A stretch of DNA of 40,598 nt from JAZLDV01 sp045614925 (GTDB lineage: Bacteria > Bacillota_I > Bacilli_A > Erysipelotrichales > Coprobacillaceae), in the NCBI GenBank assembly GCA_045614925.1, contig JAZLDV010000088.1:1-40598 (forward strand), written 5' to 3'. Below are positions 33,088 through 40,598 of the stretch, one piece after another. The translations under genes were made by a program, and so were the position numbers. The notes under the pieces are model-generated. The model made no database searches. It saw only the letters and a list, made by a program, of their open reading frames with translations, and was not told the DNA's origin. Position 1 is the first letter of the stretch. Every line of letters starts with the position of its first letter.

Positions 33088-33267
33088 ATGGCTGCTGTAA
33101 TATTTTTAACAATACTTATTGGGATTTATATTACAACTTATATTTTAAACAATAAAACACCTAAACCTGAAGGGTGTGAAGAGTTGGCTGAATGTAGTGC
33201 ATGTCATAATTTTACATGTACTCATCATAGTGCTCATAAGAAGGAGGAAGTCGAAGATGGAAATTAG
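33088..33267 (+). CDS. Small Cys-rich membrane protein in the rnf operon
   Basis: A 59-residue ORF starting one base after the rnfA stop and ending 11 nt inside rnfB, so it is likely coupled to both. One membrane helix (about residues 3-20) is followed by a soluble tail with four Cys in the order C30-x5-C36-x2-C39-x4-C44 and several His (H40, H46, H47, H50). This could hold an Fe-S cluster, heme or another metal. Its layout recalls the short FeoB-associated Cys-rich membrane proteins. The ribosome-binding site is weak, which suits coupling. Neither the function nor a family is known to me. A partner of the shortened RnfB is a reasonable guess. Confidence 0.68.
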   Translation: MAAVIFLTILIGIYITTYILNNKTPKPEGCEELAECSACHNFTCTHHSAHKKEEVEDGN

Positions 33268-33568
33268 TGCTGTTATTGCATTAGTAGCGATCGGGGCTGC
33301 TCTTGGTGCTTTACTTGGTATTGCAAATATTTATTTAACTGTAGAAGAAGATAATCGTGTTGTTCAAGTCATTGAAATGCTTCCTGGTGCTAACTGTGGT
33401 GGATGTGGATACCCAGGATGTGCTGGTTTTGCAGGTGCATTAGTTGATGGAACAGCGAAAAAAGTGTCTACTTGTGCAGTATGTAATCCTCAAGTGAGAG
33501 AAGACATTGCAAAATACTTAAATGAAACACCTGGACCTGATGGAACTTGTGTAAAAGTAACTGTATAA
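33257..33568 (+). CDS. rnfB: Short RnfB-like subunit without ferredoxin domains
   Basis: 103 residues from the ATG at 33257, preceded by AAGGAGG 9 nt upstream. A longer frame from 33176 has no such site and reads through the preceding ORF out of phase. It has an N-terminal membrane helix (about 3-27), then the RnfB Fe-S motif C47-x2-C50-x4-C55-x17-C73 (NCGGCGYPGC), plus Cys76 and Cys98. The tandem 4Fe-4S ferredoxin domains that follow in ordinary RnfB (about 190-330 residues) are absent, and a terminator follows within 10 nt, so this is not a frameshift truncation. Electron exchange with ferredoxin must differ or use another partner. Confidence 0.88.
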   Translation: MEISAVIALVAIGAALGALLGIANIYLTVEEDNRVVQVIEMLPGANCGGCGYPGCAGFAGALVDGTAKKVSTCAVCNPQVREDIAKYLNETPGPDGTCVKVTV

Positions 33569-33575
33569 TAAAATT

Positions 33576-33617
33576 AAAAGTAGAGAAATAAACGTAAAGT
33601 TTGTTCTCTACTTTTTT
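33576..33617 (+). terminator. Rho-independent terminator of the rnf operon
   Basis: aaaagtagaga / tctctactttt stem with an internal small stem-loop, then T run. Confidence 0.88.
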
Positions 33618-33639
33618 ATTAAAAGACAAAATGATGCAA

Positions 33640-33660
33640 AGAAATAACATTGTTATTTCT
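33640..33660. promoter_or_regulatory. Perfect 9-bp inverted repeat overlapping the marR -35
   Basis: AGAAATAAC-ATT-GTTATTTCT, followed by TTTT. It could be a second operator for the promoter, or a backup terminator for the rnf operon. Confidence 0.5.
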
Positions 33661-33678
33661 TTTTAATTGTGTTAGAAT
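33650..33678 (+). promoter_or_regulatory. Promoter of the marR-ABC operon
   Basis: TTGTTA (33650-33655), 17-bp spacer, TAGAAT (33673-33678), directly followed by the palindromic operator. Confidence 0.6.
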
Positions 33679-33699
33679 TTAGTTCGTAACCGAACTAAA
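33678..33699. promoter_or_regulatory. Palindromic operator (TTTAGTTCG-N4-CGAACTAAA)
   Basis: A perfect 9-bp inverted repeat spanning the end of the -10 and the start of transcription, just before the ribosome-binding site of the MarR gene. This is the usual place and form of a MarR autoregulatory operator. Confidence 0.8.
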
Positions 33700-33711
33700 A
33701 GAGGTGGGATT

Positions 33712-34167
33712 ATGTATAAAGATCCAGTAGGATATAGAATAAAACAACTTAATCATCTGATTAAAAGAAGGTTTGAAAGACTATTTGGTAAACCAGATGA
33801 TGCTACGATGATGCAAAGATGGGTAATCGGCTTTGTACATACGAGAAATGAGCAGGGAATTGATACATTTTCAAAAGATATTGAAAATGAATTATGTATT
33901 AATCGTTCATCGACTTCAGAAATGTTAAAACTAATGTGTTCAAAAAATATGATAGAAAGAGTTTCGGTTCCACATGACGCAAGATTAAAGAAAATAGTTT
34001 TAACAAAAGAATATGAAGATTTTATTAATCGTTTAAGTGATGAAATGGAAAATCTTCATAATATTCTAGTTGATGGATTAACTGAAGAAGAAATTAATAC
34101 ATATATAGAATTAACTGATAAAATTATAAGTAATATTAGTAATGAAGAAAGGGTGAGAAAATGTTAA
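33712..34167 (+). CDS. MarR-family transcriptional regulator
   Basis: 151 residues after GAGGTGGG. The winged-helix core is visible: NRSSTSEMLKLMCSKNMIERV (recognition region) and the wing VPHDARLKKIVLTKEY, flanked by dimer helices. The wing Asp-Ala-Arg is typical of MarR (DxR). It overlaps the first ABC gene by 7 nt, and the palindrome before it is a likely self-operator, so it probably represses the exporter operon and releases it on binding a ligand. The ligand is unknown. Confidence 0.92.
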   Translation: MYKDPVGYRIKQLNHLIKRRFERLFGKPDDATMMQRWVIGFVHTRNEQGIDTFSKDIENELCINRSSTSEMLKLMCSKNMIERVSVPHDARLKKIVLTKEYEDFINRLSDEMENLHNILVDGLTEEEINTYIELTDKIISNISNEERVRKC

Positions 34168-35891
34168 AAACATTATTAGGACAAGTCAAACAATATAAAG
34201 CTGATTCTTTTAAAACAATGATTTTTGTTGTGGTAGAGGTAATTTTAGAAATTATGATTCCTTTATTAATGGCAACTATTATTGATAAGGGGATTCAGGC
34301 AAATAATATGGCGGTCGTATGGAAATATGGTGCAATTATGTTTTTAATTGCCTGTGCTACATTAACTTTAGGTTATTTAGCAGGAAAATATGCAGCGAAA
34401 GCTTCATCAGGTTTTGGTGCAAATTTAAGAGAGGCTATGTATACAAATATTCAGAGTTTTTCTTTCTCTAATATTGATAAATATAGCAGTGCTGGGCTAA
34501 TTACACGTTTAACTACTGATGTTTCAAATGTACAGCAATCGTATCAGATGATTATTAGAACATGTATTCGTTCTCCGATTAATCTTATTTGTGCATTATT
34601 TATGGCTTTTCGTATTAGCAAAGATTTAAGTATGATTTTTGTAGGGTCTATTATTTTCTTAACTGTTGTATTGTTATCAATTATGAAATTTGCTATGAAG
34701 AATTTTAAACAGGCATTTAGAAAATATGATAGTTTAAATGAAAGCGTACAAGAAAATATTATTGGAATGAGAGTTGTTAAATCTTTTGTTAGAAAAGATT
34801 ATGAAATTGAAAAATTAAATAAAGTAAGTGATCATATTCGTACATTATTTACTAAAGCTGAAAATGTTCTTGCATTCAATAATCCTGCAATGATGTTATC
34901 AATTAATGGATCAATCTTATTATTATCATGGTTAGGTGCAAAAAGTATCGTTGGAGGAACATTAACAACAGGACAATTAACAAGTTTATTTAGTTATGTT
35001 ATGAATATTAATATGTCATTGATGATGTTATCAATGGTTATTGTTATGATTACAATTTCATTTGCTTCTGCAGAACGTATTGTTGAAGTTATTAATGAAA
35101 AATCTGATTTAGTATCACCTAGTGATGCAATTTATGAAGTTGAAGATGGATCTATTGAATTTGATCATGTGACTTTTTCATATAAGCATGGTGATGGAGT
35201 ACCAATTTTACAGGATGTCTCTTTAAAAATTGAAAGTGGAGAAACAATTGGAATCATTGGTGGAACAGGAAGTGCTAAGAGTACTTTAGTTAATCTAATT
35301 AGCCGTTTATATGATGTAGATGAAGGTAGAGTATTAGTAGGACAAAAAGATGTAAGATTATATGATTTAGAAACATTAAGAAATGAAGTTTCGGTCGTTC
35401 TACAAAAAAATGTATTATTCAGTGGAACAATCTTAGAAAACTTAAGATGGGGAAATGAACATGCAACTGATGAAGAATGTAAAGAAGCATGTGAGTTAGC
35501 TTGTGCTGATGAGTTTATTCAAAGATTTGAGAATGGATATCATACTTATATTGAACAAGGTGGAGCAAATGTATCTGGTGGACAAAAACAAAGATTATGT
35601 ATTGCTAGAGCATTACTTAAAAAACCTAAAATATTAATTTTAGATGACTCTACAAGTGCAGTTGATACTGCAACTGATGCAAGTATTCAACGTTCATTTG
35701 AAGAACGTATTCCTGATACAACAAAAATTATTATTTCTCAACGTGTTTCAAGTGTTCAAAATGCCAATAGAATTATTGTATTAAATGATGGTGTGATTGA
35801 TGGATTTGATACACACGAAAATTTATTAAAAACAAATGAAATTTACAGTATGATTTATGAAACACAAACAAAAGGGAAGGAGGAAGCATAA
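34161..35891 (+). CDS. ABC exporter half-transporter, degenerate ATP-site subunit
   Basis: 576 residues: six membrane helices (about 1-300) then an ATPase domain. Walker A reads GGTGSAKST, where the residue before the Lys (Ala372) is normally Gly. Walker B ends ILDDSTS with Asp in place of the catalytic Glu. The H-loop has Gln (ISQRVSSV) instead of His. The signature VSGGQKQ is intact. This is the usual division in heterodimeric type IV exporters such as TM287/288 or BmrCD, where one site is degenerate. Gene overlap (one base) with the next half fixes the pair. Probable drug or lipid export. Confidence 0.9.
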   Translation: MLKTLLGQVKQYKADSFKTMIFVVVEVILEIMIPLLMATIIDKGIQANNMAVVWKYGAIMFLIACATLTLGYLAGKYAAKASSGFGANLREAMYTNIQSFSFSNIDKYSSAGLITRLTTDVSNVQQSYQMIIRTCIRSPINLICALFMAFRISKDLSMIFVGSIIFLTVVLLSIMKFAMKNFKQAFRKYDSLNESVQENIIGMRVVKSFVRKDYEIEKLNKVSDHIRTLFTKAENVLAFNNPAMMLSINGSILLLSWLGAKSIVGGTLTTGQLTSLFSYVMNINMSLMMLSMVIVMITISFASAERIVEVINEKSDLVSPSDAIYEVEDGSIEFDHVTFSYKHGDGVPILQDVSLKIESGETIGIIGGTGSAKSTLVNLISRLYDVDEGRVLVGQKDVRLYDLETLRNEVSVVLQKNVLFSGTILENLRWGNEHATDEECKEACELACADEFIQRFENGYHTYIEQGGANVSGGQKQRLCIARALLKKPKILILDDSTSAVDTATDASIQRSFEERIPDTTKIIISQRVSSVQNANRIIVLNDGVIDGFDTHENLLKTNEIYSMIYETQTKGKEEA

Positions 35892-37780
35892 TGAAACCTG
35901 GAATGAAACCTGGGATGAAACCACAATTAAAACCTGGTGTCATTAAAAGACTTTTATCCCGCTTATTTAAAAGATATGGTATTGCATTAACAATTATTTT
36001 GATTTGTATTGTTTTAAATTCTTTATGTACAGTACAAGGAACATTATTTATGCAATCCTTAATTGATGATTTTATTATTCCATTAGTTGCTTCAACTGAT
36101 CCTGACTTTAGTGGATTATTAAAAGCAATCAGTAGAGTAGGAATGTTTTATGGATTAGGTATTTTATGTTCATTTACACATCAAAGAATTATGGCATTTG
36201 TAACACAAAGCTTTTTACATGATTTAAGAGTAGAAATATTTGAGCATATGCAAAAATTACCTATTAAATATTTTGATACAACTCCTCATGGAGATACAAT
36301 GTCAATCTATACAAATGATACAGATACATTAAGACAATTAATATCACAATCGATTCCAAACTTCGTTTCATCGATTATGACAATATCAACAGTGTTTGTA
36401 TCTATGATTTACTTATGTTTACCATTAACATGTATAAGTATTGTAATGTTAAGTTTTATGATATATACATCAAGAAGAGTTGGTGGATTAGCAGGAAAAC
36501 ACTTTATGCAACAACAGATGTCTATTGGTAAATTAAATGGATATATTGAAGAAATGATTTCTGGACAAAAAGTTGTAAAAGTATTTAACCATGAGAAAAA
36601 AGCTATTGAAGGCTTTAAAGAAGTCAATGAAGAGTTAAAAAACAGTGCATATAATGCTAATAGATTTGCCAATGTTTTAATGCCTGTGACTGTACAGTTA
36701 GGAAATATTTCTTATATTATTTGTGCAATTGCAGGTGCAACAATGTCTTTAACAGGATTTGCATCGATTACTGTTGGAACATTAGTTTCTTTCTTAACAT
36801 TAAATAAAAGTTTTAATGGTCCAGTAGGACAAATGTCAATGCAGTTAAATAATATTGCAATGGCAACAGCAGGTGCAAGTCGTATATTTGATCTTTTAGA
36901 TCAAAAAGCAGAAGTAGACCAAGGAAATGTCACTTTATGTAGTGTTATTAAACATGATGATGGATCATTAGAAGAAACATCAAAACGTACTGGACACTGG
37001 GCATGGAAACATCCAAGAGCTAATAATCAATATGAACTTGTTGAAATGAAAGGTGATATTCGTTTAGAAAATGTAAACTTTGGTTATAATGATGATAAGA
37101 TGGTATTGCATAATGTCGATGTATTTGCTAAACCTGGACAAAAGATTGCCTTTGTAGGTGCAACAGGTGCAGGAAAAACAACAATTACAAACTTAATTAA
37201 TCGTTTTTATGATATTCAAAGTGGTACGATTACTTATGATGGTATTGATATTAAATTAATTAAAAAAGATGATTTAAGACGATCACTTGGAATCGTATTA
37301 CAGGATACACATTTATTTACAGGAACTATTTTAGAAAATATCCGTTATGGAAGATTAGATGCGACTGATGAAGAATGTATTGAAGCAGCAAAATTAGCAA
37401 ATGCTGATATGTTTATTAGACATTTACCTGAGGGATATCATACTGTATTAACAGGAGATGGTGCATCTTTATCTCAAGGACAAAGACAGCTTATTGCGAT
37501 TGCTAGAGCAGCTGTTGCCAATCCTCCAGCTCTTATTTTAGATGAAGCGACTTCATCTATTGATACAAGAACTGAAGTTTTAGTTCAAAGAGGAATGGAT
37601 GGATTAATGAGTGGAAGAACAACTTTAGTTATTGCACATCGTTTATCTACAATTAAAAATAGTGATTGTATCATGGTTTTAGATCAAGGAAGAATTATCG
37701 AAAGAGGAGACCATGAGTCATTAATGAAAGAAAAAGGAAAGTATTACCAATTATATACAGGAGCTATAGATTTAGATTAG
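35891..37780 (+). CDS. ABC exporter half-transporter, consensus Walker-site subunit
   Basis: 629 residues: six membrane helices and an ATPase domain with Walker A GATGAGKTT, Walker B LILDEATSS with the catalytic Glu, and H-loop AHRLSTI. Its signature LSQGQRQ carries Gln, as is common in the partner half of such heterodimers, so the good site forms with the intact signature of the other subunit. The N terminus repeats MKPG three times, with three ATG codons in frame, so the exact start is open. A region of about 50 residues ahead of the ATPase domain (around 345-385) is extended relative to usual. Confidence 0.92.
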   Translation: MKPGMKPGMKPQLKPGVIKRLLSRLFKRYGIALTIILICIVLNSLCTVQGTLFMQSLIDDFIIPLVASTDPDFSGLLKAISRVGMFYGLGILCSFTHQRIMAFVTQSFLHDLRVEIFEHMQKLPIKYFDTTPHGDTMSIYTNDTDTLRQLISQSIPNFVSSIMTISTVFVSMIYLCLPLTCISIVMLSFMIYTSRRVGGLAGKHFMQQQMSIGKLNGYIEEMISGQKVVKVFNHEKKAIEGFKEVNEELKNSAYNANRFANVLMPVTVQLGNISYIICAIAGATMSLTGFASITVGTLVSFLTLNKSFNGPVGQMSMQLNNIAMATAGASRIFDLLDQKAEVDQGNVTLCSVIKHDDGSLEETSKRTGHWAWKHPRANNQYELVEMKGDIRLENVNFGYNDDKMVLHNVDVFAKPGQKIAFVGATGAGKTTITNLINRFYDIQSGTITYDGIDIKLIKKDDLRRSLGIVLQDTHLFTGTILENIRYGRLDATDEECIEAAKLANADMFIRHLPEGYHTVLTGDGASLSQGQRQLIAIARAAVANPPALILDEATSSIDTRTEVLVQRGMDGLMSGRTTLVIAHRLSTIKNSDCIMVLDQGRIIERGDHESLMKEKGKYYQLYTGAIDLD

Positions 37781-37789
37781 GCACATAAG

Positions 37790-37818
37790 TTGAAAACAAT
37801 TCAAGACTATGATAAACT
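37790..37818 (+). promoter_or_regulatory. Probable promoter of trxA
   Basis: TTGAAA (37790-37795), 17-bp spacer, TAAACT (37813-37818), within the short gap after the ABC operon. Confidence 0.45.
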
Positions 37819-37848
37819 ATAGTTGTAAAGAAAGTAGAGGTAATGAAT

Positions 37849-38154
37849 ATGTCAAAAGTATTGCATTTAAATACAGAAGAATTTAATCAAGCATTAAATA
37901 GTGGTGAAACATTATTTGTAGATTTCTATGCTGATTGGTGTGGGCCTTGCAAAATGTTAGCACCAAGCATTGAAGAATTAGCTTTAAATCATAGTGAAGT
38001 GAAGGTTGTAAAAATTAATGTTGATAATGAACCAATGTTAGCTATGCAATATCAGGTTCAATCAATTCCTACATTAATTACATTTAAAAATGGACAACCT
38101 GTAAACCGTCAATTAGGTTTCATGTCATATGAAGATTTAGAAGCAATGTTATAA
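37849..38154 (+). CDS. trxA: Thioredoxin
   Basis: 101 residues from the ATG at 37849, where AGAGG lies 8 nt upstream; the ATG at 37843 is too close. The fold is standard: the FVDFYADWCGPCKM active site with the WCGPC redox pair, the cis-Pro loop SIPTLITF, and the Gly-rich end. It is a cytoplasmic disulfide reductant. No thioredoxin reductase is next to it. Own promoter likely. Confidence 0.95.
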   Translation: MSKVLHLNTEEFNQALNSGETLFVDFYADWCGPCKMLAPSIEELALNHSEVKVVKINVDNEPMLAMQYQVQSIPTLITFKNGQPVNRQLGFMSYEDLEAML

Positions 38155-38217
38155 AAGATGCTATCTATTACATAACAAAGACTTTTCACAACACCATAAT
38201 ATGTAATAGTTAGAATA

Positions 38218-38256
38218 GAAAAAACGAGACAAAGATTTATTCTTCGTCTCGTTTTT
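38218..38256. terminator. Bidirectional terminator between trxA and the HD-domain gene
   Basis: aaaacgagac / gtctcgtttt stem with A-rich left and T-rich right flanks. The stem includes the last codons of the minus-strand gene. A second inverted repeat, ctattacat (38165-38173) / atgtaatag (38201-38209), lies upstream with a large loop and no T run. Confidence 0.85.
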
Positions 38257-38680
38257 CTATATATTTTTTTATTCTCTTATAATGCTCGCAAGGCAATATG
38301 TTGTCTTTAGACTCATAGTAGAAAGCAAGAATATCAGCATCTTTTAATAATTCACTATAATCATCATGTTTGCTGTCTTTATCACTATGATTTTTAATTG
38401 CATTGCAAACAATATCTAATTCATTCTCATCTAAAATATCAGTAAGTAATTTTCTAGTCATTTCACTGCTTAACTTTGCATGATTAAATGAATTATGATT
38501 AATAAATTGTGCTATATCATGATATAAACCCATTATTTTACATAAATAAGGATCTAATCTGTAATAGACAGATAATTGCTGTGCAAAAGCACTGACTCTA
38601 TAACTATGAGAAAAAGCTTTTTGTTTATATATACCAAAAGTTTTTTCTTCAATATGTTTATAAAAAATATCTTCAATCAT
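38237..38680 (-). CDS. HD-domain phosphohydrolase-like protein
   Basis: 147 residues with the metal-binding HD motif: His25 (SHSYRVS), His54-Asp55 (LYHDIAQFI) and a late Asp (LKDADILAFYY). HD proteins hydrolyse phosphate esters, often of nucleotides. The substrate is unknown. Its ATG overlaps the stop of the RsmF-like gene by four bases (ATGA), so the pair is coupled. It also resembles small stand-alone HD proteins found beside methyltransferases or tRNA genes, but I cannot name it. Confidence 0.82.
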   Translation of the reverse strand: MIEDIFYKHIEEKTFGIYKQKAFSHSYRVSAFAQQLSVYYRLDPYLCKIMGLYHDIAQFINHNSFNHAKLSSEMTRKLLTDILDENELDIVCNAIKNHSDKDSKHDDYSELLKDADILAFYYESKDNILPCEHYKRIKKYIEKRDEE

Positions 38681-39999
38681 CGTCTTAACCCCTTTGGGAA
38701 AAGATTCTTTGCCTGAGATTGACTTTCTTTATAGAAAGATAACGGATAATCTTCTACAAATATAACACCATATCCTTTATGATTACTTCCTTCAATTGTT
38801 TCACCATGAATATAATCTGAAATCTGTTTATCAGATTCATGATATGAATAATATTGTTTAACATCTTCTTTCTTTAATGTTAAAGCTAAAGCTAAACTAG
38901 GCTCAAATCTATTCTTTTTGCATTCTCCTAAATATAAACCATTTCTTAAAACTCTTATACCTTTTAATTCAGGGAACTGAGGTAAAATTGCATATATATG
39001 ATTATTATTGTCATATAAATAAGAAGGAACCTTCTTATTTAAATATGATTTATAAAAATCATGGACTAAAGTCTGATTTGATTTAGAAATTGAAGCTTTT
39101 AGTGCTTTGATTTTATTTGTTTTAGTCTCACCATGTTTTTGAATTAACGCGATAAAATGACCTTCACCTTCATATTTATGAGGGAAAAGACGAACAGCTT
39201 CTTCATATCCAAAACCACCCATCATACCATGAGATTTACTAAGAGGGATAAGGGAACAATCATATTTATCTAAGACATAATCTAACTGATCTTCATTTTC
39301 AATTCTGTTATATGTACAAGTTGAATATATTAACATTCCTCCAGGTTTCAATAAAGTCATTGCAGCATCTAATAGATTTCTTTGGATATAAGCACATTCT
39401 TTGACTTTATCCATAGACCATGTTTCAATTGCTGCATCAACTTTTCTAAACATACCTTCTCCACTACAAGGAGCATCTAAAATAATTTTATCAAAGAAAC
39501 CAGGTAATACTTTTGTAAATTGAATAGGATCACAATTAGTAACAATAGTATTTTCTAGTCCAAATCTTTCAACATTTTCAGATAAAATCTTAGCACGTAA
39601 TGAAACAATATCATTTGCAATCATTAGACCTTCATTAGATAAGCTAGACGCTACAGCACATGTTTTACCACCAGGGGCAGCGCACATATCTAAAACATAA
39701 TCATCATGTTTAATATCTAAAAAATGTCTCACAAGCATAGCACTTGGTTCTTGAATATAATAATTTCCACATAAAAAGAAAGGAGACTTACCTAAAGGAT
39801 AATTCTCATAATCAAAATAATATCCATCTTTAACAACAGGATGTTTTTTAATATATTTATTATTTAAATATTTAATTGTATCTTCTTTTAAAGGATTTAA
39901 ATAAAAAGCTTTAATATTAGGTTTATTTAAAGATTCAATAAATTCATCATATTCATCTTTTAATAAATCCTTCATCATTAATTTAAATTCATCATTCAT
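38677..39999 (-). CDS. RsmF-like 16S rRNA m5C methyltransferase (NOL1/NOP2/Sun family)
   Basis: 440 residues from the ATG at 39999, which has GGTGAT upstream. A short N-terminal domain precedes a Rossmann SAM fold: VLDMCAAPGGKT (motif I), then the two catalytic cysteines in DAPCSGEGMF (motif IV) and YSTCTYN (motif VI, the nucleophile). The C-terminal region (about 290-440) has the RsmF-type pre-PUA extension. The likely target is cytosine in 16S rRNA; the exact base cannot be told. It is coupled to the HD-domain gene, and divergent from tag. Confidence 0.9.
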   Translation of the reverse strand: MNDEFKLMMKDLLKDEYDEFIESLNKPNIKAFYLNPLKEDTIKYLNNKYIKKHPVVKDGYYFDYENYPLGKSPFFLCGNYYIQEPSAMLVRHFLDIKHDDYVLDMCAAPGGKTCAVASSLSNEGLMIANDIVSLRAKILSENVERFGLENTIVTNCDPIQFTKVLPGFFDKIILDAPCSGEGMFRKVDAAIETWSMDKVKECAYIQRNLLDAAMTLLKPGGMLIYSTCTYNRIENEDQLDYVLDKYDCSLIPLSKSHGMMGGFGYEEAVRLFPHKYEGEGHFIALIQKHGETKTNKIKALKASISKSNQTLVHDFYKSYLNKKVPSYLYDNNNHIYAILPQFPELKGIRVLRNGLYLGECKKNRFEPSLALALTLKKEDVKQYYSYHESDKQISDYIHGETIEGSNHKGYGVIFVEDYPLSFYKESQSQAKNLFPKGLRR

Positions 40000-40014
40000 A
40001 ATATCACCATATCT

Positions 40015-40020
40015 ATTATA
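40015..40020 (-). promoter_or_regulatory. -10 element (TATAAT) of the rsmF-like operon
   Basis: On the minus strand TATAAT lies 15 nt before the chosen ATG, with GGTGAT between: the same compact arrangement as at lepB and at 20708. Confidence 0.5.
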
Positions 40021-40082
40021 CAAATCTTATTAAATTGTGTAAATTATAAATATATGATAATCTAATAAAAAGAGGTGCAATT

Positions 40083-40598
40083 ATGAAAAGATGCAGTTGG
40101 GTCACAAGTGAAGTATTAAGACAATATCATGATGAAATATGGGGTGTTCCTACACATGATGAAAAACAATTATACAAAATGCTTATTTTAGAAGGTCTAC
40201 AGGCAGGATTAAGCTGGGAAACAATATTAAAGAAAGAACACTTATATGATAAATCTTTAGATCATTTTGATTATCATAAAATATCAGAATATGATGAAGA
40301 TAAATTTAATGAACTTATGAATACAGATGGACTTATAAAAAATAAACTAAAAATGAAATCAATTATTCATAATGCAAAAGCATTTATCAAAATACAAGAA
40401 GAATATGGATCATTTGATCACTATATATGGTCATATACAGACTATAAAACAATAGTTCATTATTATGATACTTTAGTACCTTTTGATGACTTATCTACAA
40501 CAATATCAAAAGATCTAAAAAAGAGAGGATTTACGTTTGTTGGTCCTACTATTATCTATAGTTATCTACAGGCGATAGGAATATATAATGATCATGAT
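40083..40598 (+). CDS. tag: DNA-3-methyladenine glycosylase I, partial (3' end outside window)
   Basis: 172 residues are visible and the frame is open at the window end; Tag is about 187 residues, so perhaps 15 are missing. The N terminus holds the zinc ligands Cys4 (RCSW) and His16 (YHDEIWG). The catalytic-site Glu37 and Trp45 lie in LEGLQAGLSWETIL. The late His171 (YNDHD) is another zinc ligand, and the last Cys would be just past the edge. It removes 3-methyladenine from alkylated DNA. AGAGGTG precedes the start. Divergent from the RsmF-like gene. Confidence 0.93.
   Translation, partial: MKRCSWVTSEVLRQYHDEIWGVPTHDEKQLYKMLILEGLQAGLSWETILKKEHLYDKSLDHFDYHKISEYDEDKFNELMNTDGLIKNKLKMKSIIHNAKAFIKIQEEYGSFDHYIWSYTDYKTIVHYYDTLVPFDDLSTTISKDLKKRGFTFVGPTIIYSYLQAIGIYNDHD

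Noticed and set aside
33176..33256. Longer start for rnfB
   Set aside because: The extra residues are the preceding Cys-rich ORF read out of phase; the AAGGAGG site clearly serves the ATG at 33257.
28492..33568. Operon as Na+-NQR instead of Rnf
   Set aside because: Gene order C-D-G-E-A-B, the RnfB-type NCGGCGYPGC motif and 4Fe-4S motifs in RnfC indicate Rnf; there is no NqrF.

Overview
The window is AT-rich, compactly coded DNA from a low-GC, Gram-positive, spore-forming bacterium. Three things point this way: a spoIIA operon (spoIIAA-spoIIAB-sigF) beside a dacF-type carboxypeptidase, scpA/scpB, and sortase-anchored surface proteins. The gene content (Rnf complex, BspA-like and GW-repeat surface proteins, rubrerythrin, NADP-type glutamate dehydrogenase) suits an anaerobic gut Firmicute. 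Erysipelotrichia/Coprobacillaceae is my best guess, but no rRNA or tRNA gene is present to prove it.

Layout. 1-2.6 kb: two paralogous GW-repeat cell-wall-binding proteins, the first cut by the window edge, the second with a BspA-type leucine-rich domain. 2.7-8 kb: accessory genes (a membrane-anchored XRE regulator, several unknowns, an MFS and an EamA transporter). 8-11.4 kb: dacF, spoIIAA-spoIIAB-sigF with a Spo0A-box match in front, then lepB. 11.4-13.2 kb: a divergent PEP-carboxykinase-like protein. 13.3-18 kb: a pilus operon (thioester adhesin, SipA-like pseudo-signal-peptidase, FctA-like pilin, class B sortase) with the same gene order as streptococcal FCT pilus loci. 18-19.1 kb, minus strand: an Rpn-family PD-(D/E)XK nuclease with a strong internal ribosome-binding site and start codon for its C-terminal part, followed by a free-standing duplicate of that part. 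19.2-28.3 kb: gdhA, rubrerythrin, scpAB, fucO, a DUF1292-type protein with a Cys/His tail, a C26-type amidotransferase, a CorC/CNNM protein and a TrmA/RlmD-family protein lacking its catalytic motifs. 28.4-33.6 kb: an rnfCDGEAB operon with three oddities: an FMN-binding domain fused to RnfD, a very short RnfB, and an extra 59-residue Cys-rich membrane ORF. 33.6-37.8 kb: a MarR regulator with a palindromic operator and a heterodimeric ABC exporter. The end holds thioredoxin, an HD-domain protein, an RsmF-like methyltransferase and a partial tag gene.

The strongest leads are the Rpn locus, which looks like an intragenic toxin-antitoxin system with a second separate copy of the presumed antitoxin; the altered Rnf operon; and the FCT-like pilus whose signal-peptidase homologue has lost both catalytic residues. 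Most transcription units end in clear hairpin-plus-T terminators, so operon limits are fairly certain. Family names come from reading motifs; no database search was run.
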